NCBI RefSeq assembly: GCF_000091325.1
Contig: NC_014012.1
Span: forward strand, 2,214,824 to 2,278,823
Direction of reading: 5' to 3'
DNA: 64,000 nt
Origin: Shewanella violacea DSS12
GTDB taxonomy: Bacteria; Pseudomonadota; Gammaproteobacteria; Enterobacterales; Shewanellaceae
Positions 22,667-32,107 of the stretch are shown here, one piece after another (position 1 is the stretch's first letter; every line of letters starts with the position of its first letter). The position numbers were made by a program, and so were the translations under genes. Under the pieces are notes generated by a model, which was not told where the DNA came from, searched no databases, and saw only the letters and a list, made by a program, of their open reading frames with translations.

Positions 22667-23696
22667 TGTTTTTATTGACTGAGACGGTTGCTATTTTTAT
22701 TTTATTGCGTTGATTCACTAGCTTATCGGATTTTTTATCATGTCATTAAGGCTCTGTATTTAATGATACTTGAAGGTTAAGCCGCCATAACTCATGAAGT
22801 CAGGCCTTGAGGGTCGTGCTACTCGATAAGCGAGCGTCATTACCAATGACGCGAAGTGATAGCTCACTGAGCACTTGCTTGTAAGGTGTTTCATAATAAA
22901 ATAATGACATGATAATAAATTTATCGCCGTCAACATGGGCCTTGATATCATTATCACTGCAGCTGATTTCCACTAGCTTAGCCAAAGTAAAAATTAATTT
23001 ATTTCCATACTGGGCCAAAAATGTCCTTCATCTTTTTAATCTTATCACTAGCTAGGTAAGTAATGCCTAATATCTTCTTACCAAATAGATCATGAATTAT
23101 TTTATGATATAAAATAAAACATTCAAGTCCTGCGTTATCTTATGTTCGTTCTGCGATGATAAACGACTAGTTATTAGGTGGGGATATATAATGGACCTAT
23201 ACTTTTTAGGAGGGTAAAAGTTAAAATCAATGTCGAAGAAAAGGAGAGGGACTCTTTTGGCATTAAGGCTTCTATGTGTTTTTAAATAAACGGACCTGAA
23301 AAATAAAGTTTGATTTATTATAACTGAGTATTTAAATGATTCTAGTATATCTACTAATACTTAACGGTGATATCCATCTGGTTAAAATTATAAGTGATGT
23401 GGACAGCCCCATTAATAGATAACAATCTTTTAAGATAAGATGAAGTGTGTTAGCTTTGTTCCGTTATTCAATAATATAGCGTCATTAACTAAGGGTTATT
23501 GAATGCTAGGACAGTTGTTATTGTAGTTTAATGTTTTTATATGTTCGGCGAGCTGTACCCCTGTGCTTTATAATGTGGAATCGCCGTGTTAAGTCAGTGG
23601 GTAAGAGGTCACTCTTATTCGTTACGGTAAATCCCTATTTCAGTATGGCTTGCATATTTATAGGGCATCATGTTGGATTAATCAGGTTTAGTCATT
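22667..23696. other. 1-kb AT-rich gap, no confident gene
   Basis: A minus-strand frame at 22800-23018 (72 codons, TTG start) contains NKLIFTLAKLVEIS and DIKAHVDGDKFIIMSL, which resembles a degenerate GGDEF segment (GGDEF replaced by DGDKF) and could be the tail of a dead diguanylate cyclase gene. No matching upstream domain is present. The remaining bases hold no ORF with a start signal, and no RNA gene or repeat was recognised. Confidence 0.35.
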
Positions 23697-23912
23697 ATGT
23701 TGAGTAATATTGTTCACAGTCCTTATATTAATTTTTTTATTGGTTTTATTTTACTGTTAACTTCTGGTTATGAAACCTGGGATACATTTAGTGAGTTCTC
23801 CATTGGTTCCCATCATGGAGTATTGCTATTTAGTCTGTTACATATATTCAAAGCATTCCCCGATGTGATGGAAGGTCTGAAAGATATTAATAAATCAATA
23901 AAGCCAACATGA
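23697..23912 (+). CDS. small two-helix membrane protein
   Basis: 71 residues with two hydrophobic segments, INFFIGFILLLTSGYETW (about 11-28) and HHGVLLFSLLHIFKAFP (about 39-55), and a charged tail. The two helices with acidic residues between them suggest an integral inner-membrane protein. I do not recognise the family. No strong ribosome binding site is seen, but the composition is clearly membrane-like. No operon partner. Confidence 0.55.
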   Translation: MLSNIVHSPYINFFIGFILLLTSGYETWDTFSEFSIGSHHGVLLFSLLHIFKAFPDVMEGLKDINKSIKPT

Positions 23913-24090
23913 ATCCAGCATAAAGTGAGTATGGACTGAATGCAGCCGAGACCTTAATTTACTCCGTGAATATGGACGTAAATATAGCAGTAAATATGAA
24001 TGTGAATAACAGGCTTAGTGTGATCCTTGATGGTGCAAACTAGTGGAGCCTTAAACAGGATTAAATACAGTCTCTCGTTTAAGATAATAG

Positions 24091-24114
24091 GAGCTCAGGT
24101 TTAATGCTGGGCTC
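24091..24114 (-). terminator. weak hairpin after the NAD(P)-binding protein gene
   Basis: GAGCTCAG and CTGGGCTC pair with one mismatch across an 8-nt loop, 22 bp past the stop on the minus strand. Flanking T content is modest. Confidence 0.35.
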
Positions 24115-24136
24115 GATATTTTATAATGTATTATCA

Positions 24137-24766
24137 TCAGGTTAAACTAGGGTCAACACATTGATAAATTTGACCAATACTTGCTTCATCTTGAAGTAAT
24201 TGGTGAGTTAATCTTGCTACTTCACTGCGGTGAATTAATCCATGAATCTCAGTATTTTGTGATAAATTCCCGCTCTCAGTTATGCCACCATCTTTTAATC
24301 CACCAGGACGTAGAATGGTGTAATTTAATCGACTCGTTTTCAACCAAGATTCAGCTAAGGATTTTTCTCTAAGACTCGCCCCGAAAACGAGTTTGGCGCG
24401 GTCGGATAAATACTGCCATGAATCGCCACAACCTAATGATGTTATTAATAAGAAGCGACGAATATTATTGTTTTCAAGTGCGTTTATTAAGTGTCTATGT
24501 CCTATATAATCAACAGGCGTATCCGTTTGGAAACTCCCCATGGTCGAGATAACCCAAGCGTCAGTCGGAATCGCAGCAAGGCTTTCTTGCACCTGTTTAT
24601 TATCAAGAGCATCACAAGTTAATCTTGTTATACCTAGCTGGGCTAAACGTGGGTTTTTGTTTGGATCGCGAACGACGGCAATGACATTAATGTCTTGATG
24701 ATAAAAGTACTCCAGCATTGCAGCACCCAAACCACTAGCAGCTCCCCAAATAACAAGCGTATTCAT
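24137..24766 (-). CDS. NAD(P)-binding oxidoreductase (NmrA/YwnB-like atypical SDR)
   Basis: 209 residues with an N-terminal Rossmann fold: NTLVIWGAASGLGAAMLEYF gives the dinucleotide-binding glycine motif. Later YTILRPGGLKDGGITESGN is the typical atypical-SDR segment following the active-site region. The usual YxxxK pair is not clear, so it may be a redox sensor or a reductase like BVR-B/SDR_a5. Monocistronic, divergent from the OsmC-YcaO gene with about 250 bp between them. Confidence 0.8.
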   Translation of the reverse strand: MNTLVIWGAASGLGAAMLEYFYHQDINVIAVVRDPNKNPRLAQLGITRLTCDALDNKQVQESLAAIPTDAWVISTMGSFQTDTPVDYIGHRHLINALENNNIRRFLLITSLGCGDSWQYLSDRAKLVFGASLREKSLAESWLKTSRLNYTILRPGGLKDGGITESGNLSQNTEIHGLIHRSEVARLTHQLLQDEASIGQIYQCVDPSLT

Positions 24767-25014
24767 CTAAAAACCCCATAATTGATAATGAGAATAGTTT
24801 GCATCTTTGTGGGTGGGATTACTATCGTTTTACGTGAAAATCCAGATAAGGGATAAATTATGTTAGTCCCATACCTTAGGCGGAGTTTGTCTCTAAACGC
24901 CTTTATTTAAGTCTTTTCGCAATTAATCCAAGACTATTGGGCTAAAAACACCGATAATTCTCTTCAATTAAGACAAGCTCGCCGATTGACAGCGCACGTA
25001 TCTGGACATATTTA

Positions 25015-27204
25015 ATGGAAATCAAAGTTAATTTTCTCGACAATCTTAGACTGGAAGCAAAGTTTGACGATTTTACCGTCACCGCAGATCAGCCTATTCG
25101 TTACAAAGGCGATGGTTCAGCTCCCAGCCCTTTTGATTATTTCTTAGCATCGTCAGCCCTTTGTGCGGCTTACTTTGTGAAGGTGTATTGTAAATCTCGT
25201 GACATTTCAACAGAGAACATCAGGCTGTCACAAAACAATATTGTTGACCCAGAAGATCGCTACAACCAGATTTTTCAAATTCAGGTAGAGCTTCCCGATG
25301 ACATATCAGATAAACATCGACAAGGTATCTTACGTTCGATAGATCGCTGTACCGTCAAAAAGGTGGTACAAACCGATCCTGAGTTTAAAATCGAAATGGT
25401 TAAAAATCTTGATCAAGATGCCAATGCCATGTTGATGGGGCAAGCCGATGGCGACGCTAGCACCTACATCTTGGGTAAAGATCTGCCACTCGAACAAACT
25501 ATCTCGAATATGACAGCCATGCTTGCCGACCTAGGTATGAAGATTGAGATATCTTCTTGGCGTAATATAATACCCAATGTGTGGTCGCTACATATTCGCG
25601 ATGCCGCATCGCCCATGTGTTTCACCAACGGTAAAGGCGCAACTAAAGAAAGCGCGCTTTGCTCAGCTCTGGGTGAGTTTATCGAGCGCCTAAATTGCAA
25701 CTTCTTCTATAACGATCAATTTTTTGGCTCCGAAATCGCAAACAGTGACTTTGTTCATTATCCCAATGAAAAATGGTTTCAGTTGGAAGAGGACGACGCG
25801 CTACCAGCCGGTATTTTAGATGAGTATTGTTTAGATATTTACAATCCAGATGGCGAACTGAGTGGCTCTAACCTCATCGATACCAACTCGGGCATGGTTG
25901 AACGTGGCATATGTGCTATTCCTTATGTTCGTCATTCTGATGGCAAAACAGCTTACTTCCCCTCGAATTTGATCGAAAACTTATTCTTAAGCAATGGCAT
26001 GAGCGCGGGTAATAATCTGCAAGAAGCTCAGGTGCAATGCTTATCTGAGATTTTTGAGCGCGCCGTTAAAAGACAAATTATCGAACAAGAAATTGTCTTG
26101 CCTGATGTGCCCATGCAAGTACTGGAAAAATATCCAAGTATCTTAGCCGGCATTAAGGGCCTAGAAGCCCAGGGCTTCCCTGTTGTGGTTAAAGATGCGT
26201 CACTGGGAGGCCAATTTCCGGTAATGTGTGTCACGCTTATGAACCCGAGAACCGGTGGGGTATTTGCCTCTTTTGGCGCTCATCCTAGTTTAGAAGTGGC
26301 GTTAGAGCGCAGCCTGACTGAGTTATTGCAAGGTCGCAGCTTTGAAGGCTTAAACGATGTACCTAAACCCACCTTCGATAGCATGACTGTCACTGAGCCT
26401 GAAAACTTTGTCGATCACTTTATTGATTCAACGGGTGTTATTTCCTGGCGCTTCTTTAGCAGTAAGCATGACTATGAGTTTTGCGAATGGGACTTCTCTG
26501 GCAGTAACGAAGAAGAATCTAAAAGCTTATTCGGCATATTAAAAGATATAGGCAAAGAAGCTTACATCGCCGAATTCGATGAGCTTGGTGCTTCTGTGTG
26601 TCGCATTCTAGTGCCTGATTATTCAGAAGTGTACCCAGTTGAAGATCTTATCTGGGATAACACCAACAAGTCACTCAATTATCGTGAAGATATCTTAAAT
26701 CTTCATTCGCTAACTGATGATGAACTAACCAGCCTGGCCGAGCGTCTCGAAGAGAGTCAATTAGATAACCAAACTGATATCCCGACCTTGATTGGCATTG
26801 TATTTGATGACAATACCCCTTGGGGCCAGTTAACCATTATTGAACTCAAGATTCTGATTTACCTTGCCTTGGGCGAGCTTGAAGACGCCATGGAGCTTGT
26901 TGGTGAATTCTTGCAGTACAATGACAATACGGTTGAGCGTGGCCTGTTTTATCAAGCCGTACATGCTGTGCTTGAAGTTAGCTTAGATGAAGAGTTAGCA
27001 CTCGAACATTATATTAATAACTTCAAGAGAATGTTCGGTGAAGAGACCATGAATAATGTAGTTGGCTCAGTAACAGGTGAAGTTAAGTTCTTTGGGCTGA
27101 CCCAAACCAGCATGAAGCTCGAAGGCATAGAACCGCACCTAAGGTTGATTGAAAGCTATAAAAAGCTTCATCAGGCCCGTAAAGCAAGTGTATCGAGTCA
27201 CTAG
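25015..27204 (+). CDS. ycaO: OsmC domain / YcaO domain fusion protein
   Basis: 729 residues. Residues 1-130 are an OsmC-like peroxiredoxin with the paired cysteines C50 (ASSALCAAYFV) and C112 (DRCTVKKVV). Residues about 155-729 are a YcaO homologue: IPNVWSLHIRD, NGKGATKESALCSALGEFIE, the ATP/Mg-binding glutamates in CLSEIFERAVKR and LTELLQGR. E. coli YcaO lacks the OsmC part and is implicated in uS12 methylthiolation by RimO. YcaO enzymes activate amide backbones with ATP. The fusion architecture occurs in Shewanella annotations as far as I recall. A terminator follows. Confidence 0.9.
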   Translation: MEIKVNFLDNLRLEAKFDDFTVTADQPIRYKGDGSAPSPFDYFLASSALCAAYFVKVYCKSRDISTENIRLSQNNIVDPEDRYNQIFQIQVELPDDISDKHRQGILRSIDRCTVKKVVQTDPEFKIEMVKNLDQDANAMLMGQADGDASTYILGKDLPLEQTISNMTAMLADLGMKIEISSWRNIIPNVWSLHIRDAASPMCFTNGKGATKESALCSALGEFIERLNCNFFYNDQFFGSEIANSDFVHYPNEKWFQLEEDDALPAGILDEYCLDIYNPDGELSGSNLIDTNSGMVERGICAIPYVRHSDGKTAYFPSNLIENLFLSNGMSAGNNLQEAQVQCLSEIFERAVKRQIIEQEIVLPDVPMQVLEKYPSILAGIKGLEAQGFPVVVKDASLGGQFPVMCVTLMNPRTGGVFASFGAHPSLEVALERSLTELLQGRSFEGLNDVPKPTFDSMTVTEPENFVDHFIDSTGVISWRFFSSKHDYEFCEWDFSGSNEEESKSLFGILKDIGKEAYIAEFDELGASVCRILVPDYSEVYPVEDLIWDNTNKSLNYREDILNLHSLTDDELTSLAERLEESQLDNQTDIPTLIGIVFDDNTPWGQLTIIELKILIYLALGELEDAMELVGEFLQYNDNTVERGLFYQAVHAVLEVSLDEELALEHYINNFKRMFGEETMNNVVGSVTGEVKFFGLTQTSMKLEGIEPHLRLIESYKKLHQARKASVSSH

Positions 27205-27245
27205 CATTAATAGGCTTTACGCTTATTTGTGAATAGTTAACAGAT

Positions 27246-27273
27246 AAAAAGCCCGTCAATTGACGGGCTTTTT
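27246..27273 (+). terminator. intrinsic terminator after OsmC-YcaO
   Basis: AAAAAGCCCGTCA and TGACGGGCTTTTT form a perfect stem around AT, 42 bp after the stop and ending in T. The next gene leftwards on the minus strand ends 170 bp beyond, so it may serve both. Confidence 0.9.
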
Positions 27274-27443
27274 ATTGGTAAAAATTTGGCATGGGTAGGG
27301 AGTGCAAGCTCAACATTGTTAATAATGGCTTAGATAAAATAATAAAATATTTCAGCTTTTCCATTTTATGGAACAGGGCTATTTTGCATCTGAATCTGAT
27401 GTGCTTGGAACTTTCATATCCAAAGCAAGATGAAGCTCTAGGC

Positions 27444-28226
27444 CTAGGTATTGCCATTGATATATTGCTTCGGCGGTCGGCCTAAGGTCTTCTTAAAAAA
27501 AGTGATAAAGGCGCTGACGGACTCATAGCCCAAATCTTCAGATACCCTTTGCACCGAATATCCTGATGATAGCTCGCGCAGGGCGATAACAATATGCAAT
27601 TGACCGCGCCAGCGACCAAATGTGACCCCGACTTCTTGTTTCACCAGCCGTGCCAATGTCCTCTCACTCATGGCAAATTTTGCCGCCCACTGAGCAATGG
27701 TCTCCCGGTTATCTGGGTTGGCGAGTAAGTCTTGGGCGATCTTATTCAGTCTTGGCTCTTTTGGAATGGGAAAGTCAAATTGCTCCCTTGGCATCTTGAC
27801 TAGCTCATGCATCAGTACGTCGACAAGTTTAGCCGTGGCACTCTGGGCTTTATAGTCTTGTATCTGTGTCGTTAAGTGCAAGATCAACTCCCTTACCAGG
27901 GGAGAGATGGACAGGGTACAGCTCTTTTGTGGCAAGTTAGGAATTTTGGGATCGATAAATAGCATACAGATCTGTGCATCCGGCGATATTCTATTGCTGT
28001 GGGGAACCTGACTTGGGATCCACACCGCGCAGTGAGTCGGCACCATCCAGATCCCATCGTCGATCTTACAGGTCACATGACCATGAGTCGCCAGCACTAA
28101 TTGTCCCTTCCTGTGTTGGTGGAAGGGGGTCTCGCATTCCCTGTCTCCGCCTCTTAGCTTCAAAGAGACTACTTTTTGAGGGTATTGGTCCGAGTCGAAT
28201 TCGGGGAATAATGCATCTGGTGACAT
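27444..28226 (-). CDS. nimR: AraC family regulator, NimR/YeaM-like
   Basis: 260 residues from the ATG at 28226 (MSPDALFPEFDSD). An upstream ATG at 28325 would overlap the start of the divergent transporter gene, so I reject it. The N-terminal cupin (HQHRKGQLVLATHGHV, VWIPSQVPHSN) and C-terminal double HTH (WAAKFAMSERTLARL, and VQRVSEDLGYESVSAFITFF) match E. coli NimR, which represses nimT. Divergence from a NimT-like transporter gene supports this. The inducer is not known from sequence. Confidence 0.82.
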   Translation of the reverse strand: MSPDALFPEFDSDQYPQKVVSLKLRGGDRECETPFHQHRKGQLVLATHGHVTCKIDDGIWMVPTHCAVWIPSQVPHSNRISPDAQICMLFIDPKIPNLPQKSCTLSISPLVRELILHLTTQIQDYKAQSATAKLVDVLMHELVKMPREQFDFPIPKEPRLNKIAQDLLANPDNRETIAQWAAKFAMSERTLARLVKQEVGVTFGRWRGQLHIVIALRELSSGYSVQRVSEDLGYESVSAFITFFKKTLGRPPKQYINGNT

Positions 28227-28323
28227 ATGTTTGTCTGTTTTTAGCAATAAAATGTCAATATAGCTCAATTCTGCTGTTGGTTTAAAGGCTAGAGTGGCAA
28301 TATTCTTCTTATTGGAGCGCTTC

Positions 28324-29574
28324 ATGACCAAAGAACATCAAACCTTAGGCACTAAATCGATATTCCTCATTCTGGGTATCTTGCTTATTGCGGCTAACTT
28401 GCGTGGTCCCATCACCAGTGTGTCCCCCTTGTTGGATTCCATCCGCACAGCTTTGAATTTAACCGCGAGTCAAGCGGGTTTACTCACAACCATGCCTCTG
28501 CTCGCGTTCGCGTTTATGTCACCCCTGTCCTCCAAACTGGGTCACGCTCTAGGATTAGAGCGCGCGCTTATGACGGCATTAGTTTTTATTTTCATCGGTA
28601 TTATGGTTCGGACCTTAGGGTCGACCAGCGCACTTCTTCTGGGCACTTTTGTCATTGGAGCCGGGATTTCAATCGCCAACGTACTCTTGCCTAGTCTACT
28701 GAAACGAGACTTTCCAACTAAGGTGGCTACGCTTACGGCTGTTTACGTGTTAACCATGGGGATCGGCTCGGCAATCAGCTCGGCTTTAGCTGTGCCCATA
28801 TCGAACCTAGCCGAGCACTTAAGCATCTCATTTATGTCTGATTGGAGCTTCGCCCTAGTAAGTGTGATCGTGTTTCCACTGGTTGCAATTCTGTTTTGGT
28901 TACCGCAGATGACGAGTCACACGGCTCCTACAAAGAATACTGCCAAGCTAGATTCCCATAGCTATGTTTGGCGTTCGCCCTTAGCCTGGCAACTGACCTT
29001 TTTTTTAGGGCTCAATTCATTCGTGACCTATATCATCATAGGCTGGTTACCCAGTATGCTTATGGATGCCGGCTACTCAGAGGTTGAGGCGGGTTTTAAC
29101 GCGGGTCTGCTGCAACTGGCGACAGCGCTACCGGCTATCGCACTTATTCCTATCATGGGCAGGTTAAAAAATCAGAGCTTACTCGCCTTTGGTACTGCGC
29201 TTATCGCCTTAAGCGGCATATTAGGCCTCTTATTACTGCCGCAGTTTGCCACTGTTTGGGTATTGGTGTTTGGTTTCGGTGGCGGTGCGGGCTTCATTGT
29301 CGGCCTGTCATGTATCAGCCATCGTACCTATCATACTCATCAGGCTGCCGCCTTATCGGGCATGACTCAGTGTGTGGGTTATCTACTGGCGGCAACGGGT
29401 CCTATTTTTATCGGTTATGTCCATGATACGACCGGGAGCTGGCGCTTACCCTTAATACTCTGTGCAGTATCTTGTGTCCTTTGCAGTATATTTGGTTTAT
29501 TGGCCGGTCGGGATCGTACTCTTGAACATAAGCAGAGTATGACAATGAAACTTGCCTCTGCTGGACGTGTCTAG
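28324..29574 (+). CDS. nimT: MFS transporter, CynX/NimT family
   Basis: 416 residues from the ATG at 28324, with GGAG seven bases upstream. About 12 hydrophobic helices are visible, beginning IFLILGILLIAANLRGPITS, with the family-typical NLRGPITS and a central loop at about 195-215. CynX/NimT proteins export cyanate or 2-nitroimidazole-like compounds. The neighbouring AraC-type gene is transcribed divergently with a 98-bp spacer, the usual arrangement of nimR and nimT. Substrate here unknown. Confidence 0.85.
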   Translation: MTKEHQTLGTKSIFLILGILLIAANLRGPITSVSPLLDSIRTALNLTASQAGLLTTMPLLAFAFMSPLSSKLGHALGLERALMTALVFIFIGIMVRTLGSTSALLLGTFVIGAGISIANVLLPSLLKRDFPTKVATLTAVYVLTMGIGSAISSALAVPISNLAEHLSISFMSDWSFALVSVIVFPLVAILFWLPQMTSHTAPTKNTAKLDSHSYVWRSPLAWQLTFFLGLNSFVTYIIIGWLPSMLMDAGYSEVEAGFNAGLLQLATALPAIALIPIMGRLKNQSLLAFGTALIALSGILGLLLLPQFATVWVLVFGFGGGAGFIVGLSCISHRTYHTHQAAALSGMTQCVGYLLAATGPIFIGYVHDTTGSWRLPLILCAVSCVLCSIFGLLAGRDRTLEHKQSMTMKLASAGRV

Positions 29575-29780
29575 ACAGATGCTGAGTTTTTAAGGGGAGA
29601 ATAGCGGTTTTAGGCCGATGGCACTTCTCGTTTTCGGCTTGGCCCTGTTATAATGGCGGCACTTTCTCTGTTTTGCCGCATTTTCCTATTGAGCAATTAC
29701 TTTACGTTGAACGCTTTGCGTTAGCTAATGTGATCTAAGGCCTAAACAGTTATTTATTCGTTATTATGTTGAGACCCAAA

Positions 29781-31127
29781 ATGTCATTTTCTAATCTTGG
29801 ATTAAGCGATCCGATTTTAACATCTCTAGCCGAGTTAGGTTATTCATCGCCAACGCCTATTCAAGCCGAAGCTATTCCCCTGGCGCTTAAAGGCAAGAAT
29901 TTAATTGCGGCAGCCCAGACGGGCAGCGGTAAGACAGCCACATTCGTATTGCCTATGCTTGAAATGTTGGCAAGAGGGGAAAACCAACGTAAAAAACGTA
30001 TTCGAGCACTGATTCTAACTCCCACAAGAGAGCTAGCGGTTCAGGTCTGTACCAGTATAGAGGCCTATGGTAAGTACCTTAATCTTAAGGCGCTGGCAGT
30101 ATATGGTGGCGTCGATTACGGGCCGCAGAAACAGGCTTTGATAGAAGGCATAGACATAGTCGTCGCCACTCCGGGTCGCTTGAGAGATTTGTATACTCAA
30201 AGATCGATTCATTTCGATGAAATCGAAATGTTAGTGCTCGATGAAGCCGACAGAATGTTGGATATGGGATTTATCGAAGATATCACTAAGATCATAGATA
30301 CCTTACCGGAAGACAGACAAAATCTCTTGTTCTCGGCGACCTTATCTCGTCAGGTGAGAGAACTCGCCAAAGAGACGATCCCTAATGCCATCCAGCTCTC
30401 CGTCACTAAGAAAAGTGAAGGTAAGCCCAATATTGACCAGTGGTTAGTGACGGTGGATAAAGATAAGAAGTCGGCGTTACTGAGCCATCTGATCAAAGAG
30501 AACAGCTGGCCCCAGGCGCTTATTTTTATCGAGACTAAACACGGCGCCGCTAAGCTCGTTGCTCAGCTTGAGAAACGCGGCATTGAAGCCGATTGTATTC
30601 ACAGTGGTCGTGCTCAGGCCATTCGAGAGCAGATCTTGGCGGATTTCAAAACTGGCAAGATAAAGTATCTTATCTCAACTGGGATCTCAGCTCGCGGCAT
30701 AGATATCGATGATCTACCGTTAGTGATCAACTATGACTTGCCATATCCTGCCGATGAGTACGTGCATCGTATCGGTCGTACCGGACGTGCGGGCGCCGCC
30801 GGTGAGGCGATATCTCTGGTGTCTAAAGATGATTTCAAGAATCTGTGCATGATTGAAAGGCGTCTGGATCTCTTGATCGAGAGAAAAGTAGTTGAAGGTT
30901 TTGAGCCACGTAAAGAAGTACCTGTCTCAGTATTGAATTTCGTGCCTAAGAATATGCCCGATAGAGATGATTCAAAGGATAATAGGCCTAAGCCAAAAGA
31001 TAAGCGCTCGGCTTCGAAATCAAGTGCGTCGACTCGCGGCTCAAGCAGAACATCGGCATCTAAGCAAACTGACAATAAAGTCAGCTCAGCGGATAACAAG
31101 TTACCGCTTAATCCCTGGGGCCGATAA
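29781..31127 (+). CDS. rhlE: DEAD-box RNA helicase, RhlE type
   Basis: About 448 residues from MSFSNLGLSDPIL (29781); an ATG five codons earlier (29766) is the alternative. ATP-dependent RNA unwinding in ribosome assembly or RNA decay. All motifs are present: Q-motif TPIQAEAIP, I AQTGSGKT, Ia PTRELAVQ, II VLDEADRMLDMGF, III FSATLS, V ARGIDIDDLP and VI HRIGRTGRAG. The C-terminal tail (about 390-448) is Ser/Lys-rich and disordered, as in RhlE and SrmB. Monocistronic, with a terminator behind it. Confidence 0.92.
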   Translation: MSFSNLGLSDPILTSLAELGYSSPTPIQAEAIPLALKGKNLIAAAQTGSGKTATFVLPMLEMLARGENQRKKRIRALILTPTRELAVQVCTSIEAYGKYLNLKALAVYGGVDYGPQKQALIEGIDIVVATPGRLRDLYTQRSIHFDEIEMLVLDEADRMLDMGFIEDITKIIDTLPEDRQNLLFSATLSRQVRELAKETIPNAIQLSVTKKSEGKPNIDQWLVTVDKDKKSALLSHLIKENSWPQALIFIETKHGAAKLVAQLEKRGIEADCIHSGRAQAIREQILADFKTGKIKYLISTGISARGIDIDDLPLVINYDLPYPADEYVHRIGRTGRAGAAGEAISLVSKDDFKNLCMIERRLDLLIERKVVEGFEPRKEVPVSVLNFVPKNMPDRDDSKDNRPKPKDKRSASKSSASTRGSSRTSASKQTDNKVSSADNKLPLNPWGR

Positions 31128-32107
31128 CTCCTAGCCATAGCCACAAACAAGAATTAAGAAACAAGTTAGCTTATGCTAAAGCCTAAAGATGAGCTAGCTT
31201 TTTCGACTATAAGCTATATCCCCCTCAAAAGGCTGGTGAATTCACCAGCCTTTTTGTGTTTAGCTCATTTTGACTGCCATTCTCTGGCGTGAACCCTTGT
31301 TGTCAGCGCTTTTCCCCTTAAATCTAAGGCTCAACAAATACCACTCCATATGAAAGCAAATGGGCTACTCGACTCTAATTAATTGCAGGTTATTTTTAAA
31401 GTGATTATTAGCGACTATATTTAGTAGGGGTTAAGTCATAGAAAAAGGTCAGCAATGATAAAGTGCTCACTGATTGTCTTCATCATCTCGTCAAAATACT
31501 TCACTTGTACCGCTAAATAATGGTTTTTATGTCATTGTTTTCGGCTCCTTTTTTAGGCCATGACAGGCCAGATTCTAGTTATGCTAACAGTCTTAATTTC
31601 AACAATGACCACAATAAGGTGTGGCAACTCCCCACAAGTTTAAAGGGGAATGCTGAGTGACTTTCAGGCTTACCCATTCGCTTACCGTAAAATAGAAGTG
31701 GTTTTTACTGGAGATTAAATTCACTTTTACAGCTCAGAATCAAACGTAAACTCAGGCTTAAACGTCTGAGTGTTCAGCATACCCGGGAACTCGAAGGTTT
31801 TTAAAATACATATGCATCAAGTATCCGGCTGGCTTTTAGGGAATTGAAAATAACGCAATCTATACAGTCAATATTTAGGATAGATTTTTAGACGGAGCTA
31901 ACGAGCGTTGAACTTTGATCAATGATTAAGCTCTGCGAAATGAACCATTATTAATGGCATCATTTCGTAAGAAGAATTTATTTTTAGCGGCATAATCACA
32001 TCTGAGAGAAGCAGTTTTTTCAGTTGTCAGTGCTAGAAAGAACCCAGTTAACTATTGTCTTCTTTCGTTGCAGCTCTGTGGTGTCGTCATTGAGGTCTTG
32101 TATTGCT
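31128..32107. other. 1-kb intergenic region before the giant adhesin-like gene
   Basis: Apart from the terminator at 31227-31255 no gene is supported. The last 200 bp are AT-rich and probably hold the giant gene's promoter. A short frame at about 31454 (ATGATAAAGTGC) ends after 21 codons and has no ribosome binding site. Confidence 0.45.
31227..31255 (+). terminator. intrinsic terminator after rhlE
   Basis: AAAAGGCTGGTGAA and TTCACCAGCCTTTTT form a perfect stem with a minimal loop, 100 bp after the rhlE stop, ending in five T. Confidence 0.88.

Noticed and set aside
22800..23018. 72-codon frame with GGDEF-like pattern
   Set aside because: Only part of a domain, signature degenerated to DGDKF, TTG start without a ribosome binding site; mentioned only as a possible remnant.
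24780..24805. GATAATGAGAATAGTTTG, Fur-box-like sequence upstream of the NAD(P)-binding protein gene
   Set aside because: Only the left half matches the 19-bp Fur consensus, and the gene has no iron-related feature.
27444..28325. Upstream start for the AraC-type regulator overlapping the transporter start
   Set aside because: It would leave no promoter for the divergent pair; the ATG at 28226 gives a normal family N-terminus and a 98-bp spacer.
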